From: Pantoea sp. 1.19
GTDB taxonomy: Bacteria > Pseudomonadota > Gammaproteobacteria > Enterobacterales > Enterobacteriaceae
DNA: 64,000 bases
NCBI RefSeq assembly: GCF_001922585.1
Contig: NZ_MRBS01000006.1
Coordinates: 60,778-124,777, forward strand
Direction of reading: 5' to 3'
The notes beneath the pieces were generated by a model. It was not told the DNA's origin and made no database searches. It worked only from the letters and a program-made list of their open reading frames with translations. The translations under genes were made by a program, and so were the position numbers. Below, piece after piece: positions 42,974 to 52,366 of the stretch. Within the stretch, counting starts at the first letter, position 1, and each line of letters opens with the position of its first letter.

Positions 42974-43408
42974 ATGTTGGGCATTATCTTGACGGGTCAC
43001 GGCGGTTTTGCCAGCGGGCTTGAGCAAGCGATGAAGCAGATCCTCGGCGAGCAGCCGCAGTTTATCGCCATCGATTTTCCGGAAACCGCCACCACGGCCG
43101 GGCTGACTGCGCAGCTTGATCAGGCGATGAACGAACTCGACGCGCAGCACGATATTGTGTTTCTCACCGACTTGCTGGGCGGTACGCCATTTCGCGTGGC
43201 GTCGACGCTTGCCATGCAAAGGCCGGGCAGCGAAGTGTTAACCGGCACCAACCTCCAGCTTCTGCTGGAGATGGTGCTGGAACGTGACGGATTGAGCAGT
43301 AAAGCGTTTCGTCTGCAGGCGCTGGAGTGCGGCCACCGCGGTCTGACCAGCCTGGTGGATGAACTGGAGCGCGGTCGCGAGCAGACTCCCGCTGAGGAAG
43401 GAATATAG
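42974..43408 (+). CDS. agaF: PTS EIIA component AgaF
   Basis: Mannose-family EIIA, 144 aa. It receives phosphate from HPr at His9 (LTGHGGFASGL). The family motif FLTDLLGGTPFRVAS is present. The ATG at 42974 (MLGIILTGHGG) has AAGAGG upstream. The frame extends to 42929 inside agaE and is not used. In E. coli AgaF serves both the AgaVWE and AgaBCD permeases; only the first set is seen here. Confidence 0.92.
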   Translation: MLGIILTGHGGFASGLEQAMKQILGEQPQFIAIDFPETATTAGLTAQLDQAMNELDAQHDIVFLTDLLGGTPFRVASTLAMQRPGSEVLTGTNLQLLLEMVLERDGLSSKAFRLQALECGHRGLTSLVDELERGREQTPAEEGI

Positions 43409-43414
43409 CCCGCT

Positions 43415-43677
43415 GCGGCGCGTGACGGGAGCTTTCCGGTCGGGGCGGGCGAGCGCCCGCTACGAACTGAAATGGCGTAATTGCGGCGAGTGAACCTGTC
43501 CCGGCGGGCGTGACGCCGCGCGAGGCGGGAGCCGCTGTGCCCGGCGTTGATCGATAACCACTTCACGCCGGCGCGGAGGCGGAGGTGATGGAAGAGGCGT
43601 CCGATCTGCCGGACGCGGGCTTACACCGCCAGCAGATCCGGATTCAGGGTCAGACCCGCCCTCTGCAACGCATTTAG
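43415..43677 (+). pseudogene. agaA: agaA remnant (GalNAc-6-phosphate deacetylase), internally deleted
   Basis: Between agaF and agaS, where E. coli has agaA, only a remnant is left. Reading from 43474 gives GVIAASEPVPAGVTPREAGA, which matches the AgaA N-terminal region (DGVIAAIEPIPVGVTERD). After a stop and frame change, 43567 onward reads AGAEAEVMEEASDL, matching the HGGAGVDVMDDAPD region, and runs straight into DAGLHRQQIRIQGQ, matching the AgaA C-terminus (DSGLHVQQIWIQGQ). About 290 central codons, including the metal and active-site region, are gone, and the reading frame is broken at least twice. It cannot make an enzyme. The comparison is with AgaA sequence from memory, so an alignment should confirm it. 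Confidence 0.75.
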
Positions 43678-43913
43678 GGGCTTGCCCGTTGGCCTCACGC
43701 AACGCGCGGGTAAAAACCCACCTTCCCTTTCTTTCTTTTTTGCTTTCCTTACGCGATCACACTTTTCATTTTATTTCCTGATGCGCGTTGAAGTTTCGAT
43801 GTCTTTTCTATAGATTTTATTTCATTGCTAATGCGACAAATTGAAATGAAACGAAAGATGGCGATGCGTTTACCCGCGTCTGATGTGGAATTCACGCGAC
43901 TAAGGACTGAGTT
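43678..43913. promoter_or_regulatory. agaS promoter region with AgaR-type operator
   Basis: AT-rich spacer between the agaA remnant and agaS. GAAATGAAACGAAAG (43843-43857) repeats the AgaR box seen before kbaZ, pointing to a second AgaR-controlled promoter for agaS-kbaY and the glycosidase gene, as known for E. coli agaS. Confidence 0.7.
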
Positions 43914-45062
43914 ATGCCACACACCCCTCTTGCCGCCGCAACCGGCACCTGGACCGAGGAGGAGATCCGCCAGCAGCCCGCCAGCTGGATCCGCTCGCTC
44001 AACAACATCAATAAGCTGCGCTCCTCGATTGACCGTTTCCTGGCGCCGCTGCTGCGCAAACAGGATCTGCAGATCGTGCTAACCGGCGCGGGCACGTCCG
44101 CGTTTATAGGCGACATCATTGCGCCATGGCTGGCAAGCCACAGCGGGAAAAATATCTCCGCCGTGCCAACAACCGATCTGGTCACCAACCCGATGGATTA
44201 CTTCCGCCCGGCACATCCGCTGCTGCTGGTTTCGTTTGCCCGTTCCGGTAACAGCCCGGAAAGCGTGGCTGCGGTAGAGCTGGCCAATCAGTTCGTGCCG
44301 GAGTGCTACCACCTGTCGATCACCTGTAACGAGGCGGGGAGCCTGTACCAGAACGCCATCAATAGCGATAACGCTTATGCCCTGCTGATGCCTGCCGAAA
44401 CGCACGATCGCGGCTTCGCGATGACCAGCAGCATCACCACCATGATGGCGAGCTGCCTGGCGGTATTCGCCCCGGAGACGTTCGACAGCCACACCTTTCG
44501 CAACGTGGCCGAACGCTGTCAGGCGATCCTCGCCTCCCTCGGCGATTTTAGCCCCGGCGTCTTTGGCAACGCACCGTGGAAACGGATCGTGTATCTGGGG
44601 AGCGGCGGCCTGCAGGGCGCGGCACGTGAATCGGCGCTGAAGGTACTGGAGCTGACGGCGGGCAAGCTGGCAGCATTTTATGATTCTGCAACGGGCTTCC
44701 GCCACGGACCGAAATCGCTGGTCAATGACGAAACGCTGGTGGTGATGTTTATCTCCAGCCATCCGTATACGCGTCAGTACGATCTCGATCTGCTGGCGGA
44801 ACTGCGCCGCGAAAGTCAGGCCCTGCGTATCGTTGCCATCGCCGCTGAAAACGATCCGGTCATTGCCGCGGGTCCGCATATTCTGCTGCCGCCCTCCCGG
44901 CCGTTTATCGATATGGAACAGGCGTTCTGCTTTCTGATGTATGCCCAGGTCTTTGCCCTCACACAGTCGCTTCGCGTAGGCAATACGCCCGATACCCCCT
45001 CCGCCAGTGGAGCGGTCAATCGGGTGGTGCAGGGCGTGGTTATTCATCCGTGGCAGGCTTAA
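43914..45062 (+). CDS. agaS: galactosamine-6-phosphate deaminase/isomerase AgaS
   Basis: SIS-domain enzyme of 382 aa. It converts D-galactosamine-6-phosphate to D-tagatose-6-phosphate and ammonia in the GalNAc/GalN pathway. Two SIS domains are visible: ILTG-type LTGAGTSAFIGDIIAPWL with SFARSGNSPESVA, and YLGSGGLQGAARESALKVLELTAGK with GFRHGPKSLV. The sequence follows E. coli AgaS almost residue by residue. kbaY starts 12 bp later. Confidence 0.94.
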   Translation: MPHTPLAAATGTWTEEEIRQQPASWIRSLNNINKLRSSIDRFLAPLLRKQDLQIVLTGAGTSAFIGDIIAPWLASHSGKNISAVPTTDLVTNPMDYFRPAHPLLLVSFARSGNSPESVAAVELANQFVPECYHLSITCNEAGSLYQNAINSDNAYALLMPAETHDRGFAMTSSITTMMASCLAVFAPETFDSHTFRNVAERCQAILASLGDFSPGVFGNAPWKRIVYLGSGGLQGAARESALKVLELTAGKLAAFYDSATGFRHGPKSLVNDETLVVMFISSHPYTRQYDLDLLAELRRESQALRIVAIAAENDPVIAAGPHILLPPSRPFIDMEQAFCFLMYAQVFALTQSLRVGNTPDTPSASGAVNRVVQGVVIHPWQA

Positions 45063-45947
<885 letters not shown>

Positions 45948-45964
45948 TTAAGGGGTTTATCCTG

Positions 45965-47854
45965 ATGAAAAAAATCCTCACGCTCTCCATGCTTGCCCTG
46001 TGCATTTCCCCTGCCGCGGTGGCCGAGAACGCTACCCTCAGTAACGACAATATTGCCCTGTCATTTGATGATGCGGACTCAACGGTCGTGGTTAAGGACA
46101 CCCGAGCTACCCCTTCGCTCACGCCGCAGGAGCTGTTTTTTCTGACGCTGCCGGACGAGCGCAACATCCACGCCGCTGATTTCAACATCACGCATGTTGA
46201 CAAACAGGACGGCAGGATAGTTATCGATTTCACCCATCCGGAGTTTAACGTGACGGTGAAGCTGAACCTGGTGAAGGGTAAATACGCCAGCATCGACTAC
46301 ACGCTAGCCGCCGTTGGTCAGCCCCGGGATGTGGCTAAAATCACCTTCTTTCCCACCAAAAAGCAGGCTCAGGCACCTTACGTTGACGGAGCGATCATCA
46401 GCTCCCCCATCGTCGCAGATACGTTCTTTATTCTGCCGGATAAACCCATCGTTAACACCTACGCCTATGAAGGAACGACCAACCTCAACGTGGAGCTGAA
46501 AACGCCGGTTCAGCCGGCAACGCCGATCGGCTATACCCTGTACTTCGGCACCTTCCCGGAGGCCAGCCAACTGCGCCGCAGCGTAAATCAGTTTATTAAT
46601 GCCGTGCGTCCGCGCCCGTATAAACCTTATCTGCACTACAACAGCTGGATGGATATTGGCTTCTTTACGCCCTACTCCGAGCAGGACGTGCTGGAGCGGA
46701 TGGATGAATGGAATAAGGCATTCATCAGCGGACGCGGCGTGCCGCTGGACGCCTTCCTGCTGGACGATGGCTGGGACGACCTTACCGGACGCTGGCTGTT
46801 CGGCACGGCTTTCCGCAACGGTTTTGGCAACGTACGGAAAAAAGCCGACAGCCTGCACAGTTCGGTCGGACTGTGGCTCTCACCGTGGGGAGGGTACAAC
46901 AAGCCGCGCGACGTTCGCGTCTCGCAGGCAAAAAACTATGGGTTCGAAACCGTCGACGGGAAGCTGGCGCTGTCAGGCCCGCACTATTTTAACAACTTTA
47001 ATGAGCAGATCGTTAAGCTCATCAACAACGAGCACATTAGCTCGTTCAAGCTGGACGGAATGGGGAACGCTAACGCGCATATGCAAGGCAGCCCGTTCGC
47101 CTCCGATTTTGACGCCTCCATCGCGCTGCTGCATAACATGCGCAGCGCTAACCCGCATCTGTTTATTAACCTGACGACCGGTACCAACGCCAGCCCGTCC
47201 TGGCTGTTCTATGCGGATGCCATCTGGCGTCAGGGGGATGACATCAACCTGTATGGCCCCGGCACGCCGGTACAGCGATGGATGACCTACCGCGATGCCG
47301 AAACGTACCGATCGATAGTGCGTAAAGGACCGCTGTTCCCGCTGAATTCGCTGATGTTGCACGGCATTGTCAGCGCGGAGAACGCCTATTACGGACTGGA
47401 GAAAGTGCAAACGGACAGCGATTTTGCCGATCAGGTGTGGAGCTACTTTGCCACCGGCACCCAGCTGCAGGAGCTGTACGTTACCCCTTCCATGCTGAAC
47501 GAGGCGAAGTGGGATACGCTGGCGCAGGCCGCGAAGTGGTCCCGTGATAACGCCAGCGTGCTGCTGGATACCCACTGGATAGGCGGCGACCCCACCGCAC
47601 TTCAGGTTTACGGCTGGGCATCCTGGAGCAAGGACAAAGCCATTTTCGGCTTGCGTAACCCGTCGGATAAGCCGCAAAGCTACTATCTGGATCTCGCCAG
47701 AGATTTAGAGATCCCGGCCGGCAGCACGACGCAATTCGGTTTGCAAGCGGTGTACGGCAGTAACGATAGCGTACCGGATACGTACAAAAATGCGGTGGTG
47801 ATTACCCTTAAGCCGCTGGAAACGCTGGTATTTGAAACAACGCCGGTTAAGTAA
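45965..47854 (+). CDS. secreted GH36-like alpha-glycosidase in the aga operon
   Basis: 629-aa exported protein. The signal peptide (MKKILTLSMLALCISPAAVA) directs it to the periplasm. The fold follows GH36/melibiase: an N-terminal beta-sandwich, then a TIM barrel with YNSWMDIGF, AFLLDDGWDD, LWLSPWGGYNKPR, FKLDGMGNAN (likely nucleophile Asp) and YADAIWRQGDDIN (likely acid/base Asp), and a C-terminal beta-sandwich. It lies 17 bp after kbaY in the AgaR-controlled operon, so the product is probably GalNAc or a galactosamine-containing unit; alpha-N-acetylgalactosaminidase is the leading guess, alpha-galactosidase the alternative. No acetylgalactosaminidase has been shown from sequence alone. Confidence 0.8.
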   Translation: MKKILTLSMLALCISPAAVAENATLSNDNIALSFDDADSTVVVKDTRATPSLTPQELFFLTLPDERNIHAADFNITHVDKQDGRIVIDFTHPEFNVTVKLNLVKGKYASIDYTLAAVGQPRDVAKITFFPTKKQAQAPYVDGAIISSPIVADTFFILPDKPIVNTYAYEGTTNLNVELKTPVQPATPIGYTLYFGTFPEASQLRRSVNQFINAVRPRPYKPYLHYNSWMDIGFFTPYSEQDVLERMDEWNKAFISGRGVPLDAFLLDDGWDDLTGRWLFGTAFRNGFGNVRKKADSLHSSVGLWLSPWGGYNKPRDVRVSQAKNYGFETVDGKLALSGPHYFNNFNEQIVKLINNEHISSFKLDGMGNANAHMQGSPFASDFDASIALLHNMRSANPHLFINLTTGTNASPSWLFYADAIWRQGDDINLYGPGTPVQRWMTYRDAETYRSIVRKGPLFPLNSLMLHGIVSAENAYYGLEKVQTDSDFADQVWSYFATGTQLQELYVTPSMLNEAKWDTLAQAAKWSRDNASVLLDTHWIGGDPTALQVYGWASWSKDKAIFGLRNPSDKPQSYYLDLARDLEIPAGSTTQFGLQAVYGSNDSVPDTYKNAVVITLKPLETLVFETTPVK

Positions 47855-47904
47855 AAGTACGCAGCCGGGTTAGGCGCCTCCCGGCAATAACAGGTCGCAG
47901 GGGC

Positions 47905-48768
47905 TTACTCCCCCTGCTGCTCCAGCGCGTACTTATACAGCGCGTTCTTCTTCACCCCATGGATCTCTGCTGCCAGCGCCGCCGCGCGCTTAAGCGGCAG
48001 TTCCGCCTGCAGCAGCGCCAGCGTGCGCAGCGCTTCCGGCGGCAGCGCCTCATCCTGCTGGCTGGCGCCCTCAACAATGAGCACCATCTCGCCTTTACGG
48101 CGGTTTTCATCCTCCCGCACCCAAGCCAGCAGCTCCCCGACTGGCGCACCGTGAAGGCTTTCCCAGGTTTTGGTCAGCTCCCGCGCCAGCACCACATAGC
48201 GCGATGCCCCCCAGACGCTGACCATATCCTGCAGGCTGTCCAGCAGGCGATGGGTGGACTCATAAAAAATCAGCGTGCGCGGTTCGTTTTCCAGCGCCCG
48301 CAGGACGTCGCAGCGGCCTTTACTTTTGGCCGGAAGAAACCCTTCGTAACAAAAACGATCGGAGGGCAGCCCGGCGGCGCTGAGGGCGGCGATCGCGGCG
48401 CAGGGGCCGGGCAGCGGGACCACGCGAATGCCTGCCTCGCGGCAGCGGCGCACCAGATGATAGCCGGGATCGTTAATCAGCGGCGTCCCCGCGTCGGAGA
48501 CCAGCGCGATGCTGTCGCCGGCCTGCAGCCTCGCTAACAGCACCTCGGCTTTCTGCTGTTCATTGTGATCGTGAAGGGCGAACAGCCGCGCATGGATGGC
48601 GAAATGTTGTAGCAACAGGCCGGTATGACGTGTATCTTCCGCAGCGACCAGATCGACGCCCTCCAGCACCGACAAGGCGCGCTGGGTGATATCGCCCAGA
48701 TTGCCTATCGGAGTGGGAACGATATAGAGCGTGCTGGCAGAAATCTCCGCCCGATCGTGTTGTTTCAT
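47905..48768 (-). CDS. rsmI: 16S rRNA (cytidine-1402-2'-O)-methyltransferase RsmI
   Basis: 287-aa tetrapyrrole-methylase-fold enzyme that 2'-O-methylates C1402 of 16S rRNA. Key motifs: [15 protein letters not shown] at the N-terminus, [16 protein letters not shown], and [17 protein letters not shown]. The C-terminal HTH-like tail ([21 protein letters not shown]) is the RsmI-specific extension. It is divergent from lpoA, as in E. coli. Confidence 0.96.
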   Translation of the reverse strand: MKQHDRAEISASTLYIVPTPIGNLGDITQRALSVLEGVDLVAAEDTRHTGLLLQHFAIHARLFALHDHNEQQKAEVLLARLQAGDSIALVSDAGTPLINDPGYHLVRRCREAGIRVVPLPGPCAAIAALSAAGLPSDRFCYEGFLPAKSKGRCDVLRALENEPRTLIFYESTHRLLDSLQDMVSVWGASRYVVLARELTKTWESLHGAPVGELLAWVREDENRRKGEMVLIVEGASQQDEALPPEALRTLALLQAELPLKRAAALAAEIHGVKKNALYKYALEQQGE

Positions 48769-48830
48769 TGTTTGATCCGCATTGCCGATTTAATATTGAG
48801 CATCTTGAAAAAAACATCACTGGATACAGT

Positions 48831-50789
48831 ATGCTTCCTTCATCAGTCGTTGTTACCAAAGCAGGACGCCGTTTGCCCCTGCTGTTGGCCGCTATTCTTT
48901 TCGCCGGCTGTACCGGCACCGGCACCCGGACGTCGCCCGTTGACATTCAGGGCGCGGCGTCCAGGTCATCCGATTATTACCTGCAGCAGCTGCAGCAAAG
49001 CGCAGATGATAACAAGGCTGACTGGCAATTACTTGCCATTCGTGCACTGCTGAACGAAGGAAAGACTGATGCCGCCAAAGCCCAGCTGGATGCCCTGCCC
49101 GGCCAGCTGAATGCGCCGCAAAGCCGCGAACGTGACCTGCTGGTCGCCCAGCTGCTGCTGGCGCAAAATGCCGCCCGGCAGGCGCAGGCGCAGCTGAAGG
49201 AGATCGATGTGGCCCTGCTGTCTGACGCGCAAAAAGCGCGCTACTACCAGCTGCAAATCACCGCGCTGCAGGGGCAGCCTTCGCTGGCGCTGCTGCGGGC
49301 GCTGATAGCACAAGAGCCGCTGCTGACCGGGGAGGCGCATCAGAAAAATATCGATACCACCTGGCAAACCCTGACCCAGCTGACGCCGGCGCAGCTGCAA
49401 AGCCTGGTGATTAACGCCGATGAAAATACCCTGCAGGGCTGGCTGGATCTGCTGAACGTGTACAGCACTCAACGTAGCGACGCGGATCGTTTAAAAACCG
49501 CCATCAGCGACTGGCAGACTCGCTACCCGCAGAATCCGGGGGCGAAAACCCTGCCCTCGGCCCTCGATCAGTTACAGAACATGCAGCCGGCCTCGACCGG
49601 GCGCATTGCGCTGCTGCTGCCGCTGAACGGTCAGGCACAAAATTTTGGTAAAGCCATCCAACAGGGCTTTAACGACGCCAAAAACGGCCTGCTCAGCGCC
49701 CCGGAAACCACGCCGGCCAGCGAATCCGCCCCGGCGAGCGAGGCTGATGCGGTAGTGAGTCCCTCGGCCGAAGCGACTCCGGCCGCGGCGCCTGCTCCCG
49801 CACCGACCCCGGCCGCCAGCAGCGCGGAGATCCGCGTGTATGATTCCAGCGCGCAGCCGATCGATCAGCTACTGGCGCAGGCCCAGCGCGACGGTGCCAC
49901 CCTGGTGGTCGGCCCGCTGTTGAAAAATCAAGTGGACGGCGTTGCCGCCAGCCAGACGCCGCTGAACGTGCTGGCGCTGAACACGCCGGCGCACATGCAG
50001 AACCATCCGAATCTTTGCTATTTTGCGCTGTCTCCTGAAGACGAAGCGCGCGATGCAGCGCAACATATGTGGGACCAGGGTAAACGCAGCCCGCTGCTGC
50101 TGCTGCCGCGCAACGACCTTGGCGATCGCGTCGCCAGCGCCTTTGCCGGCAAGTGGAGCGAGCTGGGCGGCAGCACCGTGCTGCAGCAGCGCTTCGGCTC
50201 TACCGGCGAACTGAAGCAAAACATTAACAGCGGCGCCGGTATTAGCCTGAGCGGTACGCCGGTGGCGGCACCGCCGCCGCAGAGCATTGCCATTGCCGGC
50301 CTGAGCATTCCGGCCCCGCAGAGTGAGCCGACCGCCAGCAGCACCGGCGGCGGGCTTGATAGCGCTTATATTGTGGCGACCCAGTCGGAGCTGGCGCTGA
50401 TTAAACCGATGATCACCATGCGCGCGGGCAGCCGCAGCAACGTGGCGCTGTATGCCAGCTCGCGCAGTGCGCAGGCCGGCGCCGGTCCGGACTTCCGTCT
50501 GGAGATGGAAGGGATTCAGTACAGCGATATCCCACTGCTCAGCGGCGGTAATCCGGCGCTGATGCAGCAGGTGGCGGGCCAGTTTAACCACGACTATTCG
50601 CTGGTGCGCCTGTACGCCATGGGCGCCGATGCCTGGCAGTTGGCCAGCCATTTTAGCGAGGTACGTCAGCTGCCGGGTTATCAGCTGAAGGGCGAAACCG
50701 GCACGCTCACTACCGATCAAAACTGCATGATTAACAGGAAGTTATCATGGAACCAGTATCAACAGGGACAGATCGTTCCGGTCAACTAG
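48831..50789 (+). CDS. lpoA: LpoA, outer-membrane lipoprotein activator of PBP1A
   Basis: Outer-membrane lipoprotein of 652 aa that spans the periplasm and activates the PBP1A transpeptidase. The lipobox LFAGC has Cys27. The N-terminal half is TPR-like ([17 protein letters not shown]), and the C-terminal half is a periplasmic-binding-like domain ([59 protein letters not shown]). A Pro/Ala/Ser-rich linker near residue 290-330 breaks the second domain, as in E. coli. I start at ATG 48831 ([14 protein letters not shown]), which gives the signal peptide; the frame extends to 48768. yraN overlaps its 3' end by 43 bp. Confidence 0.95.
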   Translation: MLPSSVVVTKAGRRLPLLLAAILFAGCTGTGTRTSPVDIQGAASRSSDYYLQQLQQSADDNKADWQLLAIRALLNEGKTDAAKAQLDALPGQLNAPQSRERDLLVAQLLLAQNAARQAQAQLKEIDVALLSDAQKARYYQLQITALQGQPSLALLRALIAQEPLLTGEAHQKNIDTTWQTLTQLTPAQLQSLVINADENTLQGWLDLLNVYSTQRSDADRLKTAISDWQTRYPQNPGAKTLPSALDQLQNMQPASTGRIALLLPLNGQAQNFGKAIQQGFNDAKNGLLSAPETTPASESAPASEADAVVSPSAEATPAAAPAPAPTPAASSAEIRVYDSSAQPIDQLLAQAQRDGATLVVGPLLKNQVDGVAASQTPLNVLALNTPAHMQNHPNLCYFALSPEDEARDAAQHMWDQGKRSPLLLLPRNDLGDRVASAFAGKWSELGGSTVLQQRFGSTGELKQNINSGAGISLSGTPVAAPPPQSIAIAGLSIPAPQSEPTASSTGGGLDSAYIVATQSELALIKPMITMRAGSRSNVALYASSRSAQAGAGPDFRLEMEGIQYSDIPLLSGGNPALMQQVAGQFNHDYSLVRLYAMGADAWQLASHFSEVRQLPGYQLKGETGTLTTDQNCMINRKLSWNQYQQGQIVPVN

Positions 50790-51142
50790 ACCGCCGGGCG
50801 CTGGGCGAGGCGCATGAACGCCTCGCCCGCTGCTACCTGGAGCGGCAGGGACTGCGCTTTATTGCCGCCAACGTCGCGTGCCGCGGCGGCGAAGTGGATT
50901 TAGTGATGCGCGACGCGCAGGGTTGGATCTTTGTGGAAGTTCGCTTCCGCCGCAGCGCCCGATACGGCGACGCCGCCGCCAGTGTTACTCGCCGCAAGCA
51001 GCGACGGGTGATCAACGCCGCCACGCACTGGCTGCTGAGTCAGCAGCGCGATCTCCACGCGGAGGCCTGTCGCTTTGACGTGGTGGCCATCACCGGGGAC
51101 CAGATTAGCTGGTTTCCCGATGCCTTTAATGCAGGAGTCTAA
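50747..51142 (+). CDS. yraN: YraN, UPF0102-family endonuclease-like protein
   Basis: 131-aa protein with the restriction-endonuclease-like fold of UPF0102. The signature [20 protein letters not shown] carries the D-x(n)-E-x-K-like acidic triad, with R in place of K in the last position. Function unknown. Its start lies inside lpoA (43-bp overlap), so it is translationally coupled. It precedes diaA as in E. coli. Confidence 0.92.
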   Translation: MEPVSTGTDRSGQLDRRALGEAHERLARCYLERQGLRFIAANVACRGGEVDLVMRDAQGWIFVEVRFRRSARYGDAAASVTRRKQRRVINAATHWLLSQQRDLHAEACRFDVVAITGDQISWFPDAFNAGV

Positions 51143-51153
51143 GCGAGTCTATC

Positions 51154-51744
51154 GTGCAGGAAAGAATCAAAGTCTGTTTTACCGAGAGCATCCAGACCCA
51201 GATTGCAGCCGCTGAGGCGCTGCCGGATGCCATTTCCCGTGCCGCCATGACCATGGTGCAGTCACTGCTGAACGGCAATAAAATCCTGTGCTGCGGTAAT
51301 GGCACCTCGGCGGCCAACGCGCAGCACTTCGCCGCCAGCATGATCAACCGGTTTGAGACCGAGCGTCCGAGCCTGCCCGCCATTGCGCTCAGCGCCGACA
51401 GCATTTTGCTGACGGCGATCGGTAACGATCGGCTGCATGATGAAATTTATGCAAAGCAGGTCCGGGCACTGGGCCATAACGGCGATGTCCTGCTGGCCAT
51501 TTCCACCCGCGGCAACAGCCGCGAGATTGTGAAAGCGGTTGAAGCGGCCGTGACCCGCGACATGAATATTATCGCCCTGACCGGCCACGACGGCGGTGAG
51601 CTGGCAGGACTGCTCGGTCCACAGGACGTGGAAATTCGCATCCCCTCTCACCGCAGCGCGCGCATCCAGGAGATGCATATGCTGACCGTCAACTGCCTGT
51701 GCGATTTAATCGACAATACGCTTTTTCCTCACCAGGATGACTAA
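51154..51744 (+). CDS. diaA: DnaA initiator-associating protein DiaA
   Basis: SIS-domain protein of 196 aa, which forms a tetramer and helps DnaA assemble at oriC. The start is GTG. SIS motifs: [33 protein letters not shown] (split), [20 protein letters not shown]. The sequence matches E. coli DiaA along its length. It overlaps nothing but lies 11 bp after yraN and just before dolP. Confidence 0.95.
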   Translation: MQERIKVCFTESIQTQIAAAEALPDAISRAAMTMVQSLLNGNKILCCGNGTSAANAQHFAASMINRFETERPSLPAIALSADSILLTAIGNDRLHDEIYAKQVRALGHNGDVLLAISTRGNSREIVKAVEAAVTRDMNIIALTGHDGGELAGLLGPQDVEIRIPSHRSARIQEMHMLTVNCLCDLIDNTLFPHQDD

Positions 51745-51754
51745 AGGAGAACCG

Positions 51755-52327
51755 ATGAAGGGCTTATCCGCTATCGCCGTACTGAGTGCGGCACTGTTAC
51801 TGCAGGGCTGCGTGGCCGCCGTCGTCGGCAGCGCCGCCGTGGCCACCAAGACCGCCACCGATCCCCGCACCGTCGGCACCCAGGTTGACGACGGCACGCT
51901 GGAACTGCGCGTCAGCAACGCGCTGGCAAAGGACAACCAGATTAAAACCGACGCGCGGGTGATTGCCACCGCGTATCAGGGCAAAGTGCTGCTCACCGGC
52001 CAGACGCCAAATAGCGAACTGGCGCAGCGGGCGAAGCAGATTGCGATGGGCGTGGAGGGTGCCACCGAGGTGTATAACGAGATCCGCCAGGGACCAAAGG
52101 CCACCTTTGGTACCACCTCATCGGATGCGTGGATCACCACCAAAGTGCGCTCGCAGCTGTTGGGCAGCGATCAGGTCAAATCCTCCAGCGTGAAGGTCAC
52201 CACCGAAAACGGCGAGGTGTTCCTGATGGGCCTGGTGACCGATGCTGAGGGCAAAGCGGCGGCCGATATCGCCAGCCGGGTCAGCGGCGTGAAACACGTG
52301 ACCACCGCGTTTACACCGGTGAAATAA
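51755..52327 (+). CDS. dolP: DolP (YraP), BON-domain outer-membrane lipoprotein
   Basis: 190-aa lipoprotein with two BON domains that helps maintain outer-membrane integrity at division sites and supports BAM. The lipobox LLQGC gives Cys19. The BON domains span about residues 45-115 (LELRVSNALAKDNQI, VLLTGQTPNSELAQ) and 120-190 (WITTKVRSQLLGSDQV, VFLMGLVTDAEGKAA). ATG 51755 has AAAGGAG five bases upstream; the frame extends to 51737 inside diaA. A terminator follows and ends the conserved rsmI-dolP region. Confidence 0.95.
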   Translation: MKGLSAIAVLSAALLLQGCVAAVVGSAAVATKTATDPRTVGTQVDDGTLELRVSNALAKDNQIKTDARVIATAYQGKVLLTGQTPNSELAQRAKQIAMGVEGATEVYNEIRQGPKATFGTTSSDAWITTKVRSQLLGSDQVKSSSVKVTTENGEVFLMGLVTDAEGKAAADIASRVSGVKHVTTAFTPVK

Positions 52328-52335
52328 CCGCCGAT

Positions 52336-52361
52336 ACCGGGGCCTTCGCGCCCCGGTCTTT
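52336..52361 (+). terminator. terminator after dolP
   Basis: ACCGGGGC pairs with GCCCCGGT around a 6-nt loop, followed by a short T-tract (CTTT). It sits between convergent dolP and the regulator gene and may serve both. Confidence 0.7.
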
Positions 52362-52366
52362 CGCGG

